A DNA stretch of 47,870 nucleotides from Pseudomonas marginalis (lineage in GTDB: Bacteria; Pseudomonadota; Gammaproteobacteria; Pseudomonadales; Pseudomonadaceae), in NCBI RefSeq assembly GCF_001645105.1, contig NZ_LKEG01000035.1:22941-70810 (forward strand), in the 5' to 3' direction. A program made the translations under genes and the position numbers. Shown here one piece after another: positions 31,725-40,252 of the stretch (position 1 is its first letter; every line of letters starts with the position of its first letter). The notes under the pieces are model-generated. The model searched no databases, was not told the origin of the DNA, and saw only the letters and a program-made list of their open reading frames with translations.

Positions 31725-32513
31725 TCAAAGATACTCGACATTGCCATCGATGCTGATCGCTTGTCCTGTCACATTGTTAGCAGCAGGAGAGCATAGAAAT
31801 AAGGCCATTGCTGCCACGTCTTCGGGTGGAGTCATCCGGCGCAATGAGATTTTCTTCAATGTTTGTTGGCGCATCTCCGGCTCTGAAATGCCTAATTGTT
31901 TGGCGCGATCACTGATGACGCGATCCTGGCGCGGGCCCTCGACGATGCCTGGCAGCAGTGCATTGACTCGAATGTCTTTTTCGCCCAACTCGGCTGCCAA
32001 TGACTTCATAAGACCAACGATGGCCCACTTGGTCGCGGCGTATGGAGTCCGCCAAGCGTAGCCTAAGCGCCCCGCGACCGATGAAATATGAATGATGTGT
32101 GCGTGTTCTGACTTCGTTAGGAGGGGGACAGCATGATGAGCGAAGCGATACTGCGCATTAAGGTTGATTTCTACAGTCTGGCCCCATTCGGCATCGGTAA
32201 TCTTGTCGATTCCGCCCGTTGGCCCTGCGATGCCTGCATTGTTGATCAGTACATCGAGCCCATCCACCCACTCCTGTTGTATCTCGAAGACTCGCTTAAT
32301 TTGAGCAGAGTCGGAGACGTCAGCCAATGTGGCCAAAGCCTCTGGATAGCGATCACGAAATTGTGCGATCGCCTGCTCACTTACATCACACACATGGACT
32401 CTTGCCCCAATTTCAAGAAATGCAGCCGCGATCGATTCGCCAATACCTGCTGCCCCACCGGAAATCAAAACTCTCAACCCGGCATAGGGTGTCAGCCGCT
32501 TCATCACGTTCAT
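31725..32513 (-). CDS. SDR-family oxidoreductase of the GntR regulon
   Basis: A 262-residue classical short-chain dehydrogenase: cofactor loop ISGGAAGIG, a likely NAD-selecting aspartate (VHVCDVSE), NNAG, the catalytic serine in HISSVAGR, and the Y-x-x-x-K pair in PYAATKWA. The ATG at 32513 has AGGA about nine bases upstream. It is transcribed toward gntR from its own operator-bearing promoter. Relatives oxidise sugar acids or 2-keto-3-deoxy acids at a secondary hydroxyl. As it is co-regulated with the BKACE/UxaA operon, it probably performs one more oxidation in the same pathway. Confidence 0.87.
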   Translation of the reverse strand: MNVMKRLTPYAGLRVLISGGAAGIGESIAAAFLEIGARVHVCDVSEQAIAQFRDRYPEALATLADVSDSAQIKRVFEIQQEWVDGLDVLINNAGIAGPTGGIDKITDAEWGQTVEINLNAQYRFAHHAVPLLTKSEHAHIIHISSVAGRLGYAWRTPYAATKWAIVGLMKSLAAELGEKDIRVNALLPGIVEGPRQDRVISDRAKQLGISEPEMRQQTLKKISLRRMTPPEDVAAMALFLCSPAANNVTGQAISIDGNVEYL

Positions 32514-32598
32514 AGCCAATGCGTCCTGTCTTGTTTTTGTTCATGAGTTCTTTCTTGGCTACGGCTTGCGTAGACAAGAAAACCTCATCAAGTGATAT

Positions 32599-32608
32599 GT
32601 GATCACAG
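32599..32608. promoter_or_regulatory. GntR operator site 3
   Basis: TGTGATCACA lies 86 bp upstream of the SDR start. It has the same core as sites 1 and 2, and no other copy of TGTGATCAC was noticed in the window. Confidence 0.75.
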
Positions 32609-32757
32609 TTTGTTTGTCAAGACAGGCTTGCCGCAGATTTGCAGGTGAATTACCGGGGAGGGCGCAGACTCCTACTCCGGTTCAGCATTGCTACCTGCGG
32701 CCCGATTAATCTGCGAGAGTCAGCTGGCGGCACTGCGCTTACCGCAGCACTTCATCA

Positions 32758-33837
32758 TTATCGAATCTGGGCCATGGTCGGGTAATCCGTGTAACCGCGC
32801 TCCTCACCCTGATAGAAGGTGGTCGGGTCAGCGTCATTCAGTGCGACACCCTGTTCGAATCGCTCTACCAGATCCGGATTGGCCAAGAAGGCTGTGCCAA
32901 AGGACACCAGATCAGCATTTCCTTCTCTGAGCGACGTTTCTGCGCGTTCCGCGTCATAGCCGCCATTGGCAATGTAGGTGCCTGCGAAATGACGCTTTAG
33001 TTCTTTGAAGTCGAATGCACCCGCACCGATTTCTACTACGTGAATGTAGGCTAGCCCGTAGCGACTGAGCATTTTCGCTGCATAGTTGAATGTCGCTCGC
33101 GGATCGCTGTCGCTCATGGAGAAGTAATTAAAGATTGGCGACAGGCGAACACCCACGCGGCTAGCCCCGAATACCTCGATGACCGACTCCACAACCTCCT
33201 TAAGAAACCGAGCGCGATTTTCTGCAGAGCCGCCGTATGAATCGGTTCGGGTGTTGGTGCCATCGCGCAGGAACTGATCGATCAAGTAGCCGTTCGCGCC
33301 ATGTATTTCCACACCGTCAAAACCTGCACGCTTCGCGTTTTCAGCACCTTGGCGAAAATCCGCAATCACACCAGGAATTTCATCCAGACTCAGAGCCCGT
33401 GGCGACTCGTAAGGCTTCAGTCCTTCAGGCGTGTAGATCTCGCCATCAGCCTTGATCGCTGAGGGGGCTACCGGCAGCTGATTATCGAGCTGTACTAGGG
33501 AGTGTGACAGGCGCCCAACGTGCCAGAGCTGGAGAAATATCCGTCCGCCCTCTGCATGCACGGCGTCGGTCACGTGTTTCCAGCCGGCGATTTGCTCGCT
33601 GGTGAAGATGCCCGGTGTTCTCATGTAGCCTTTGCCTTGAGCCGAGACCTGGGAACCCTCAGTAATGATGAGGCCGGCGCTTGCACGTTGACGGTAATAC
33701 TCGACTACTGTGGAAGTTGGAACATCGCCTTGGCCAGCCCGGCTTCGCGTCAGAGGCGCCATCACCATATGATTTTTCAAGGGTAGGTTGGCGATTTGAG
33801 CGGGGGACAAAAGAAGGTTGAGATTGCTCGCTGTCAT
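32758..33837 (-). CDS. Alkene reductase, old yellow enzyme family
   Basis: A 359-residue FMN-dependent reductase of the old yellow enzyme family (XenB/NemA-like), which reduces activated C=C bonds of enones and can attack nitro compounds with NADPH. The N-terminal LKNHMVMAPLTRSRA and the substrate-binding HGANGYLIDQFLRDGTN (His and Asn pair) are diagnostic; the C-terminal YIANGGYDAERAE and VSFGTAFLANPDLVERF fit the FMN phosphate site. It follows the pirin gene by 72 bp on the same strand and may be co-transcribed. The divergent LysR upstream of pirin is the probable regulator. Confidence 0.92.
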   Translation of the reverse strand: MTASNLNLLLSPAQIANLPLKNHMVMAPLTRSRAGQGDVPTSTVVEYYRQRASAGLIITEGSQVSAQGKGYMRTPGIFTSEQIAGWKHVTDAVHAEGGRIFLQLWHVGRLSHSLVQLDNQLPVAPSAIKADGEIYTPEGLKPYESPRALSLDEIPGVIADFRQGAENAKRAGFDGVEIHGANGYLIDQFLRDGTNTRTDSYGGSAENRARFLKEVVESVIEVFGASRVGVRLSPIFNYFSMSDSDPRATFNYAAKMLSRYGLAYIHVVEIGAGAFDFKELKRHFAGTYIANGGYDAERAETSLREGNADLVSFGTAFLANPDLVERFEQGVALNDADPTTFYQGEERGYTDYPTMAQIR

Positions 33838-33909
33838 GACGTGCCTCAGTATGATTTGGGGTGTTGGATAGTTATCGTCGAGATGATTTTCACGCCGGGT
33901 TGAGCGGCG

Positions 33910-34749
33910 CTAGTTGAGCCGTCCTTGCTGCCGCAGCCGTGTGCCAATCCGCTGTATTTCCGTTTCGCCCTGCGCCAGAGCCGCCTTGCTCGTGTGAACC
34001 GAGTAGTTACCTGTTACCAGGTCGTACGGATGCTTTACCGCCGAGCCCATCACGAAAGAGCAATCGCCTTTCGCGATGAAGTTGATGTGGTGCTCTGACT
34101 CTTCGAACACAGCTAATTCGCCGACATTGACCAACCCTCCTGCATCCAGACTCCCTGAACTAACCGCGAACCAGGCAATGTTGTGACCGGACGGTGGGGT
34201 GTAACGCCAGTGCTCACCGTCTTTTAAACTCACGGCGAGATAGTTCATTTCACTCGGTACTTCGATCAGGCTTGGGGCTGCCCCATAACGTCCCAGTAGT
34301 ACCCGTGCTGGGCCCACTTGTGGAACTTGCGACGGATCAAGGTAGGTACTCATCGCGGGAGCGTTTTCAAGCGACGGCGGCAATGCCACCCAGAGCTGGA
34401 ATCCCTGTATTGCGGACTCACTTGCTAGCGTAGCGTCGTGCCACACCCCATTGCCGGCCTGCATCCACTCAACACCACCCGCGAGCAGTAAACCGGTCGC
34501 CCCAGTGGTGTCCTCATAAGAGACATCCCCTTTTGTCATGAAGGTAACCGTTGCGATTCCTGAGTGCGGATGCATGCCGAAACTCGACTTACTACCACTG
34601 GCGTTCAGGCTGAAAATGTCCAGGAAAATAAACGGTTTCAACAGCTCTCCTAGATCACCTGGACTCATAAGCCTCGTTATGGGGCCATGTGTGGTTCCTT
34701 CAGTACGATGGACAATGGCGCGTGGTCGAACTACTACGGTGGCGGTCAT
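33910..34749 (-). CDS. Pirin-family protein
   Basis: A 279-residue bicupin of the pirin family. The first cupin holds the metal-binding motif as GMHPHSGIATVTFMTKG, followed by EWMQAGNGVWHDA carrying further ligands. Some bacterial pirins have quercetinase activity, others act as regulators of metabolism. It is the first gene of a minus-strand pair with the alkene reductase and is divergent from a LysR gene. That arrangement (LysR, pirin and a reductase) suggests an electrophile or quinone response, which is inference. Confidence 0.9.
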   Translation of the reverse strand: MTATVVVRPRAIVHRTEGTTHGPITRLMSPGDLGELLKPFIFLDIFSLNASGSKSSFGMHPHSGIATVTFMTKGDVSYEDTTGATGLLLAGGVEWMQAGNGVWHDATLASESAIQGFQLWVALPPSLENAPAMSTYLDPSQVPQVGPARVLLGRYGAAPSLIEVPSEMNYLAVSLKDGEHWRYTPPSGHNIAWFAVSSGSLDAGGLVNVGELAVFEESEHHINFIAKGDCSFVMGSAVKHPYDLVTGNYSVHTSKAALAQGETEIQRIGTRLRQQGRLN

Positions 34750-34779
34750 ATGTTTTCTCTTTGTTCTCCCTTGCCAACA

Positions 34780-34791
34780 GACGATATCGTC
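34780..34791. promoter_or_regulatory. Palindrome GACGATATCGTC
   Basis: A perfect 12-bp palindrome 30 bp upstream of the pirin start, in the divergent pirin/LysR region. It is a possible LysR or other operator; a single copy, so weak. Confidence 0.3.
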
Positions 34792-34987
34792 GAGCGGAGT
34801 TCCGGCTGCCTGGACTGGATGTGGATTAACTCAGTGATGCCGAAAAGCCTTGACGGTCAGCCCGTAGGAGATTCCGGCAACTGAAGGTCAGCTGCAGCAA
34901 TGACTGAAGGATATGCGTCTACTGATTGCTTTATTAGATGGCATAATTGGATTGAACTGATCCATTTTTGGAGTGGGTGGCAGCAAG

Positions 34988-35905
34988 ATGATCGATCTGA
35001 ATGACGTCGCATTGTTTGTAAAAGTGGTGCGCAGCGGTAGTTTCGCTGAGGCAGCACGGCAGCTTGGATTGCCCTCAAACACCTTAAGCCGGCGGGTTCA
35101 AAAGCTTGAGGCTCAACTCGGTACGAGGCTGCTGCAGCGCTCCACGCGCAAGCTCACACTCACCCAGTCTGGCGAGGCTTTTCACGAGCGATGCTGTGGA
35201 GCCGTGGATGGACTGATTGACGCTGGTGAGCAGCTGATGACAGGAAACCAAGAGCCGAGTGGCACCGTGCGCATTGCGGCAATGGCTGATTTTTTCGACT
35301 TCTTTCCTATGGAGTGGGTAGCCGATTTTCTCGAGGCGCATCCACGGGTACACGTCGACTTTGTGCTGAGTGATGCACGCGCCGATTTGATCGCTGATCG
35401 TATCGACATTGCGTTTCGAGGTGGGGCGTTGCAGGACTCAGGATACGTCGGTCGCCAGCTCCTTGGAGCTGGTAACGAAGGTTTGGTGGCCAGCCCGAAT
35501 TACCTTAAAAAAAGAGGCGTTCCTACTGAGCTTGGAGATCTGGTCAAACACGATTGCGTGAGCTTTGGCCATCCTAGCGGCTTCACCACCTGGGTTCTTC
35601 ATGGGCCAAACGATGCGGCGGAAGAGGTGCGGGTCACTAGCCGTTTCAATGGAAACACCGCCCAAGCTTTGCGCAAGGCGACGTTGGCTGGGCTAGGAAT
35701 TGCCTTGCTGCCGCCCGCCATGACTAAGTCTGATCTTCAGACGGGGCGCCTTGTGTCTGTGCTGCCGCAGTACCATAGAACCGGATACGGCCTGCATGTG
35801 CTTTACCCCAGCCGGCAACATTTGCCCTTAGCTGTGTCTGCATTCATTGGGTTGGTGATGGAGAAACTGGAGGGACAAGAATTTCCTGCAACGGCTCTCT
35901 CCTGA
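34988..35905 (+). CDS. LysR-family transcriptional regulator
   Basis: A 305-residue LysR regulator with helix-turn-helix DVALFVKVVRSGSFAEAARQLGLPSNTLSRRVQKLE and wing LLQRSTRKLTLTQSG. The effector domain shows DIAFRGGALQDSGYVGRQLLG and ATLAGLGIALLPPAM. An alternative GTG start at 34973 would add five residues; ATG at 34988 fits the family better. It is divergent from the pirin/alkene-reductase pair and is their likely regulator, a common arrangement for this LTTR group. Confidence 0.9.
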   Translation: MIDLNDVALFVKVVRSGSFAEAARQLGLPSNTLSRRVQKLEAQLGTRLLQRSTRKLTLTQSGEAFHERCCGAVDGLIDAGEQLMTGNQEPSGTVRIAAMADFFDFFPMEWVADFLEAHPRVHVDFVLSDARADLIADRIDIAFRGGALQDSGYVGRQLLGAGNEGLVASPNYLKKRGVPTELGDLVKHDCVSFGHPSGFTTWVLHGPNDAAEEVRVTSRFNGNTAQALRKATLAGLGIALLPPAMTKSDLQTGRLVSVLPQYHRTGYGLHVLYPSRQHLPLAVSAFIGLVMEKLEGQEFPATALS

Positions 35906-35936
35906 TCCATGCATCCGTAAAGAGCATGGGATATGC

Positions 35937-36155
35937 CTAAGAATGACGCAGGCGCATGATGGCATCTGTGATGCCTTGAGCATTCTTGTCCAGCGTCTCC
36001 ATCGCCCCGATTGCGTTAGCGGCTACATTCTCCGCTCCGTTATCAAGGAGCCACTTAGTTACCTCTTCAATGGCTGCGCAGATTGCATGCTGGTTATGCA
36101 GTAGCAGTGTGAGAGCGTCTGCGGTGGCTATGTTCGCTTCAGAGCTATTTGGCAT
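35937..36155 (-). CDS. Small hypothetical helical protein (72 aa)
   Basis: A 72-residue protein (MPNSSEANIATADALTLLLH...) that looks all-helical, with alternating hydrophobic positions and a WLLDNGAENVAANAIGAMETL helix. It has no signal peptide or known motif. Its composition is convincing for a real Pseudomonas protein. It is convergent with the LysR gene, with 31 bp between the stops. Function is unknown. Confidence 0.55.
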   Translation of the reverse strand: MPNSSEANIATADALTLLLHNQHAICAAIEEVTKWLLDNGAENVAANAIGAMETLDKNAQGITDAIMRLRHS

Positions 36156-36377
36156 CGGTATCTTCCTTGATGATCTGGTGCGTAGATCGTAGCTGATCTC
36201 TCGCCTGCCGATTTCTTTCTGAATCTACGCGTAATGGGATGGCCTATGAGTGGGGAAAGTTGCTGGAGATCAGCAAAGGTCTGAGGCCATGTCGACTACT
36301 GCCATTCTGATTACATTCTGGTTATAGATTTTTTTCAGGCTACCTCGAACGAGATCCCTACTTAAGTGCCTCGCGCA

Positions 36378-36602
36378 TCATTTCTCAGTTGAAGTATGTT
36401 CGTAAATGCCACCAACCTGCGTCGAACGAGCTGCCTCCTTGGCCTCTTTGAGTCTTTGCTCAGCATGTATCGCCGGATCGTCGTCCAGTACCAGTGGATA
36501 GCCTAATAGTGAGAGAGCCTCGGCTCGCTTTTCGATGAGCAAGCGTTCAGGATCACGATTCACTTGGTAGGCTCTTCCTGGTACACGTGGAATTTCAGTC
36601 AT
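36378..36602 (-). CDS. Small hypothetical protein (74 aa)
   Basis: The ATG at 36602 is preceded by AAGGA with a seven-base gap and gives a 74-residue protein starting MTEIPRVPGRAYQV. It is charged and helical (LLIEKRAEALSLLG, then AEQRLKEAKEAARS). No motif is recognised. It is divergent from the orphan genes at 36.9 kb, with repeat copy 2 in the shared intergenic region. It looks like small cargo of an integrative element. Confidence 0.55.
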   Translation of the reverse strand: MTEIPRVPGRAYQVNRDPERLLIEKRAEALSLLGYPLVLDDDPAIHAEQRLKEAKEAARSTQVGGIYEHTSTEK

Positions 36603-36740
36603 TAATGGTTCCTTAGGCGCTCGTACGCTTTCCCTTCCCCGAGGATACACTTTGGCTATGAGCAGAAAAGGAATCACATATCGGAAATAGCGGAGTGAAG
36701 CTATCCTGGATTCTGAAAATTCAAGCCTGGAGCGCTTCGG

Positions 36741-36840
36741 CAAGCGGAGCGCGCAGGCGTGCCGGATGTCCGCCCGAAGGGCCAAGACATGGCCTGCCAT
36801 GGCTTGGTTTACGACAGCCCTGCGCCTCCGGCGTCACGCC
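36741..36840 (+). repeat. Structured intergenic repeat, copy 2
   Basis: Begins CAAGCGGAGCGCGCAGG, has GCCCGAAGGGCCAAGACATG, a CATGG/CCATG inner stem and ends GGTTTACGACAGCC plus a short GC hairpin. It lies in the leader region of the gene at 36882. Confidence 0.85.
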
Positions 36841-36881
36841 CTAATCATCAACCAGCTCCAACCTATCTGCAGGAAGCTGAA

Positions 36882-37298
36882 ATGACCGGCGATCAACTGC
36901 GCGAACTTGAAAGGAATAGGCGAAAAGCTTTTTGGGCTCTAGCCAACCTCGACCCTGGTGATCCCAACGCATCTGAACTCCTTATCGTCCTCGATAACCT
37001 CGATAACCTCGATGCCCTAGAGCGAGAAAGCAGACCTTCCACGGATAAGGCACTTGAATCGAGTGAGGTGCGTGACGTCGTCTCGGTGACGCGTCATAAC
37101 TCCGGCATCGATATTGTCTTGGAACTCGATATCCCTCAGCCGTGGAGAGAACGCTTCCTGCAAGCAAGCGTAGGGTCGACCAGGTTGATAGATGGGTTTT
37201 ACGCCTGCGACTGGGATAAATTCTTGATTGGCTGGGATGTAGAGATGCGGCACTTGGAGCAGCATAGGGCTGCCAGATACAAACCTGGAACAGACTGA
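36882..37298 (+). CDS. Hypothetical protein (138 aa)
   Basis: The ATG at 36882 has AGGAAG upstream and gives a 138-residue acidic protein. The N-terminus is helical (MTGDQLRELERNRRKAFWALANLD), with a short DNLDNLDAL repeat and a C-terminal part rich in aromatic residues (FYACDWDKFLIGWDVEM). No family is recognised. It is followed four bases later by another small gene and both are probably co-transcribed. Nothing in it suggests an enzyme. Confidence 0.6.
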   Translation: MTGDQLRELERNRRKAFWALANLDPGDPNASELLIVLDNLDNLDALERESRPSTDKALESSEVRDVVSVTRHNSGIDIVLELDIPQPWRERFLQASVGSTRLIDGFYACDWDKFLIGWDVEMRHLEQHRAARYKPGTD

Positions 37299-37302
37299 AC
37301 GG

Positions 37303-37527
37303 ATGACGGCAATGGGACAAGACGACGATGACACGGTGTACTGCGATATCCAGATGCCGCTAGCCGAGGGTCGAGAGCTTTTGGAGTTAGTGAATGCACT
37401 GCGAGAATCGAATGCTCACCCCTGTCTCGATAAAGTCTTCGAACGCATGCAAGACGAGCTCAGCACATCTATTGATATCGTCGAAAATCCACCGACCTGG
37501 GGCCCTTGGGGCCGACGCACCACTTAG
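37303..37527 (+). CDS. Small hypothetical protein (74 aa)
   Basis: A 74-residue acidic protein (MTAMGQDDDDTVYCDIQMPL...) starting four bases after the previous stop, so probably the second gene of a pair. A helix LAEGRELLELVNALRES is followed by HPCLDKVFERMQDEL. An alternative start is the ATG at 37312. No motif is recognised. Confidence 0.5.
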   Translation: MTAMGQDDDDTVYCDIQMPLAEGRELLELVNALRESNAHPCLDKVFERMQDELSTSIDIVENPPTWGPWGRRTT

Positions 37528-37563
37528 CACCGGCACCATGCCCCATCCAGTCTAGCGACGACC

Positions 37564-38049
37564 CTAGCTGAAGGTTTGCGTACGCAGCCAAGTTTCCACT
37601 TTTAGCCATCGGCCAACCTCGGAAAGTTTTGACCTTCCTGTATCTAGAATCTCAAGCAGTCGCTGTCTCTCCGCACGAGAGGGAAACCAATCATCAATCT
37701 CGACGCTGCAGTGGATGGACTCGCTCAGTGCCCATCTCACGACCATGTCCGCAGCGGCTCTGTAGTGATCCGCCATGTACAGCCGCCGTCCTTCAACAGA
37801 CCATCCACGCTTTGCTAGCTCATCGGTCACGTCGATGATGCCAAGGTCACCAAAGTAGGCTGTGGTGTCAGGGTAATGAATGCCTGCTAATGACACCTTA
37901 GCCATGCCGGATTCCCGATCAAAATAGGAAAGGAAATGCCATCCACCGGTGGTGCTTCCAGGATGAGGGAAGTTGATGGCGGCTTTCCCTGTTATGTAGT
38001 TTTTTCGGGAGACGCGTTTGAGGTCAAAGTCGAACAGTGGTTGGGGCAT
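37564..38049 (-). CDS. Hypothetical protein (161 aa)
   Basis: I chose the ATG at 38049 because GAGGAAGGA lies five bases before it; the open frame extends upstream to 38142 but without a binding site. The 161-residue product starts MPQPLFDFDLKRVSRKNY. It has a beta-rich first half (GGWHFLSYFDRESGMAKVSLAGIHYPDT) and a helical C-terminus with tryptophans. I do not recognise the family. It lies downstream of the ABC-3C operon, separated from it by a terminator, so it is not clearly part of that system. Confidence 0.6.
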   Translation of the reverse strand: MPQPLFDFDLKRVSRKNYITGKAAINFPHPGSTTGGWHFLSYFDRESGMAKVSLAGIHYPDTTAYFGDLGIIDVTDELAKRGWSVEGRRLYMADHYRAAADMVVRWALSESIHCSVEIDDWFPSRAERQRLLEILDTGRSKLSEVGRWLKVETWLRTQTFS

Positions 38050-38213
38050 GTAGTCCTTCCTCGTCTCGCGTACTCCCACTTGATGTCGCTGGGAGCCACC
38101 ATGGAGGCTTTTTCCTACAAAACTGCCAGAGCATGCCCGCACTTCTCGCTTGGATATTGTTACAGAAGGGGGGGGCTATATAAACAAGCATAACGCAATC
38201 GCTGGAGGTTCAG

Positions 38214-38241
38214 AAAAGCCACCTTGATAACGGTGGCTTTT
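38214..38241 (-). terminator. Rho-independent terminator of the ABC-3C operon
   Basis: AAAAGCCACC and GGTGGCTTTT arms around an 8-base loop, about 30 bp beyond the DUF3732 ATPase stop on the minus strand. Confidence 0.88.
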
Positions 38242-38269
38242 CCCACATGGCTGTACTCACGGCGTGAGC

Positions 38270-40252
38270 TTAATCCCACGTTGCTGGGATAAGGCCGTCG
38301 CCTTTTGTACTCCAAGCGGCTACTGAGTGTGTGTGCTCTATGTCACCCCAGATTTCCTCCCCTGCATGCTCAAGTACGATAATTTGGAGGTTGGCATTCG
38401 TCCGAGAGATTGCCTCTCCGAGTACCTCGAAAATTCGTCGTGTGGCCTGCAGGTCTTCGATTCTGTGCCTACGCAACACGGCCATGTCCAAGTCCAGTGC
38501 GTTGCCCCCAAGATCGCTGCTCGGGAAATACACTTGGCTAGGCTGGTCTATTACCAGAAAGCTCAAGGTGGGCAGATGTAGATTTTCTTTCTGAAGCAAA
38601 AACTCATGGATGCCGAGAAACGCAGCCACGTGATATCCCATCCAGTTAGCCCCGCTACCGACTTCCCAAAGGTAGTCAAACTGATCGAATTCCTTGTCGA
38701 ATCGGATGGTCAATTCTTTCTGATCCAACCTGAGAACTGAGTTAGCCGCACCTTCGAGGGCGCCAAACTGATCTGCGTAATGCTCAATGAGTTCGGTAAG
38801 CTTGGCATCTACCTCGCGTTCTCTAGCAGCGCGGTTACCGCCGGCCATCAGTCTGTTGAAATCGCTGATCTTTTTGCTTTCGGCCTTCATGCGTTGGGCA
38901 ATCGCCTCGTCTGCTGATGTATGGCCGATCTTCTTGAGTACCTCAGAAATTTTTCCAGCAACATAATAGATATCACCAATTACGCTACGTAGCCTTTCGT
39001 CCTCCGCCAAAATTGCGTTTTTGTCAGCGCGATAGGTATGAAGCGTCTTCTCCTCCTTTGCCAGATTTCGTTTAAGGTTGGATATCCTGCTATCAAAAGC
39101 AGGATTCTGTTCCAATATCTCAGCCACGCGCGTGATTTTGTTGACCTTCGTTTCAAGGTTGGTGATCACCGTGCTCATCGTGTCCGATGTGGATCCGCAG
39201 GCAACGCATTGGCCCTCATCCCGAAGACTTTTTTTCAGCCAATCCAAGCCGACGACATGGCTCTTTTCTTCATTTACCGCTTTGACGAACTGCTGGCTAC
39301 TCTGGGCCAAGCTGCTGTAGCCACTGATCTCCACCCCTAGCTCGTCTACCAGTCGCTGCTGTGCAGTTTCCTTGGCGACAGCAGCATCAAATCGTTCGTT
39401 GATATGTAGGCGCTTTGGCGCAATCAGCGTTTGTTCCAGCCGCTTGTTTCGGTATGCATCCATGACCGATTCTAGCTTCGCGACTTTCATGTCTAGATCG
39501 TCAGGTATGTCGGCTTCGAGTAGACCGATTTCGATGCATCTGTCGATCATCCGGTTTACCTCATGACGCCAGTGAAGCTTTGCCTTCTCGACAACCTTGA
39601 GTTCTTTTTCGAGACCATCCAGCTCTTTTTGCGCGTCGTCTCTTCTGCGTTCATTTATAACGTATTGCGCATCTACAATGCCTAGAGCGTAAGGCATTGC
39701 CCTAGTCAGCTTTTGACGGTGGATCCAGGTGTCTGCTTTGAAAAATAGCGTGTTTGGATTGGCCACGATGTGTTGTGGCAAAAAGTTGAACGCGGCCAAG
39801 TCCCTGAAAGAAGTTCGGGCATCAAGCTTGCTTGGTTTTTCTGCATCAGAATGCGGAAGGTCGCTCACGCCTATCAAGTTGTTGAACTTATCCTTGAAAG
39901 TCGACCTGTTGGTTTTGGTAGGCACAATCTCTGGGATCCAGCCAGAGAACGTTTCAAAGTAGTAGTCGTTCGAAGGGGTACTGTCTATTGGGCCTTTGCG
40001 GGCGATTAACCAGCTTTCCCCTCGCAAAGTTACCTTCACCCCAAACCACATGACCTTGTCTCGAATCGTGCCGATGGGGATCTGGCACTTGGTTGCCCCC
40101 ATTGCGTAATCGATGATATGAAGAACGGATGACTTACCTGTTCGACTCAGTCCGTGAATAATATTTATTTTTCCTGGCTTGAATTGGATCTCTTGAATCT
40201 CGTTGTTCTGATTTTTTGGCCAGAGAATAATTGAGTCAATTTGGAATTTCAT
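38270..40252 (-). CDS. ABC-3C system ATPase (DUF3732, Rad50-like)
   Basis: A 660-residue SMC/Rad50-type ABC ATPase of the DUF3732 family, the ATPase component of ABC three-component defence systems. The Walker A loop is GLSRTGKSS at residues 34-42. A long predicted coiled coil spans about 195-490 and is interrupted by a zinc-hook-like CVAC (C349, C352). The family's hallmark Walker B region LVIDQPSQVYFP lies near 566-577, with a degenerate signature region before it (EVGSGANWMGY) and EHA near 628. In ABC-3C models the ATPase senses invading DNA or its products and licenses the nuclease. It overlaps the middle-component gene by 17 bp and is the last gene of the operon. Confidence 0.87.
   Translation of the reverse strand: MKFQIDSIILWPKNQNNEIQEIQFKPGKINIIHGLSRTGKSSVLHIIDYAMGATKCQIPIGTIRDKVMWFGVKVTLRGESWLIARKGPIDSTPSNDYYFETFSGWIPEIVPTKTNRSTFKDKFNNLIGVSDLPHSDAEKPSKLDARTSFRDLAAFNFLPQHIVANPNTLFFKADTWIHRQKLTRAMPYALGIVDAQYVINERRRDDAQKELDGLEKELKVVEKAKLHWRHEVNRMIDRCIEIGLLEADIPDDLDMKVAKLESVMDAYRNKRLEQTLIAPKRLHINERFDAAVAKETAQQRLVDELGVEISGYSSLAQSSQQFVKAVNEEKSHVVGLDWLKKSLRDEGQCVACGSTSDTMSTVITNLETKVNKITRVAEILEQNPAFDSRISNLKRNLAKEEKTLHTYRADKNAILAEDERLRSVIGDIYYVAGKISEVLKKIGHTSADEAIAQRMKAESKKISDFNRLMAGGNRAAREREVDAKLTELIEHYADQFGALEGAANSVLRLDQKELTIRFDKEFDQFDYLWEVGSGANWMGYHVAAFLGIHEFLLQKENLHLPTLSFLVIDQPSQVYFPSSDLGGNALDLDMAVLRRHRIEDLQATRRIFEVLGEAISRTNANLQIIVLEHAGEEIWGDIEHTHSVAAWSTKGDGLIPATWD

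Noticed and set aside
36378..36800. A 140-aa reading of the gene at 36.4 kb
   Set aside because: The extra N-terminal part runs into repeat copy 2 and lacks a binding site; the ATG at 36602 is well placed.
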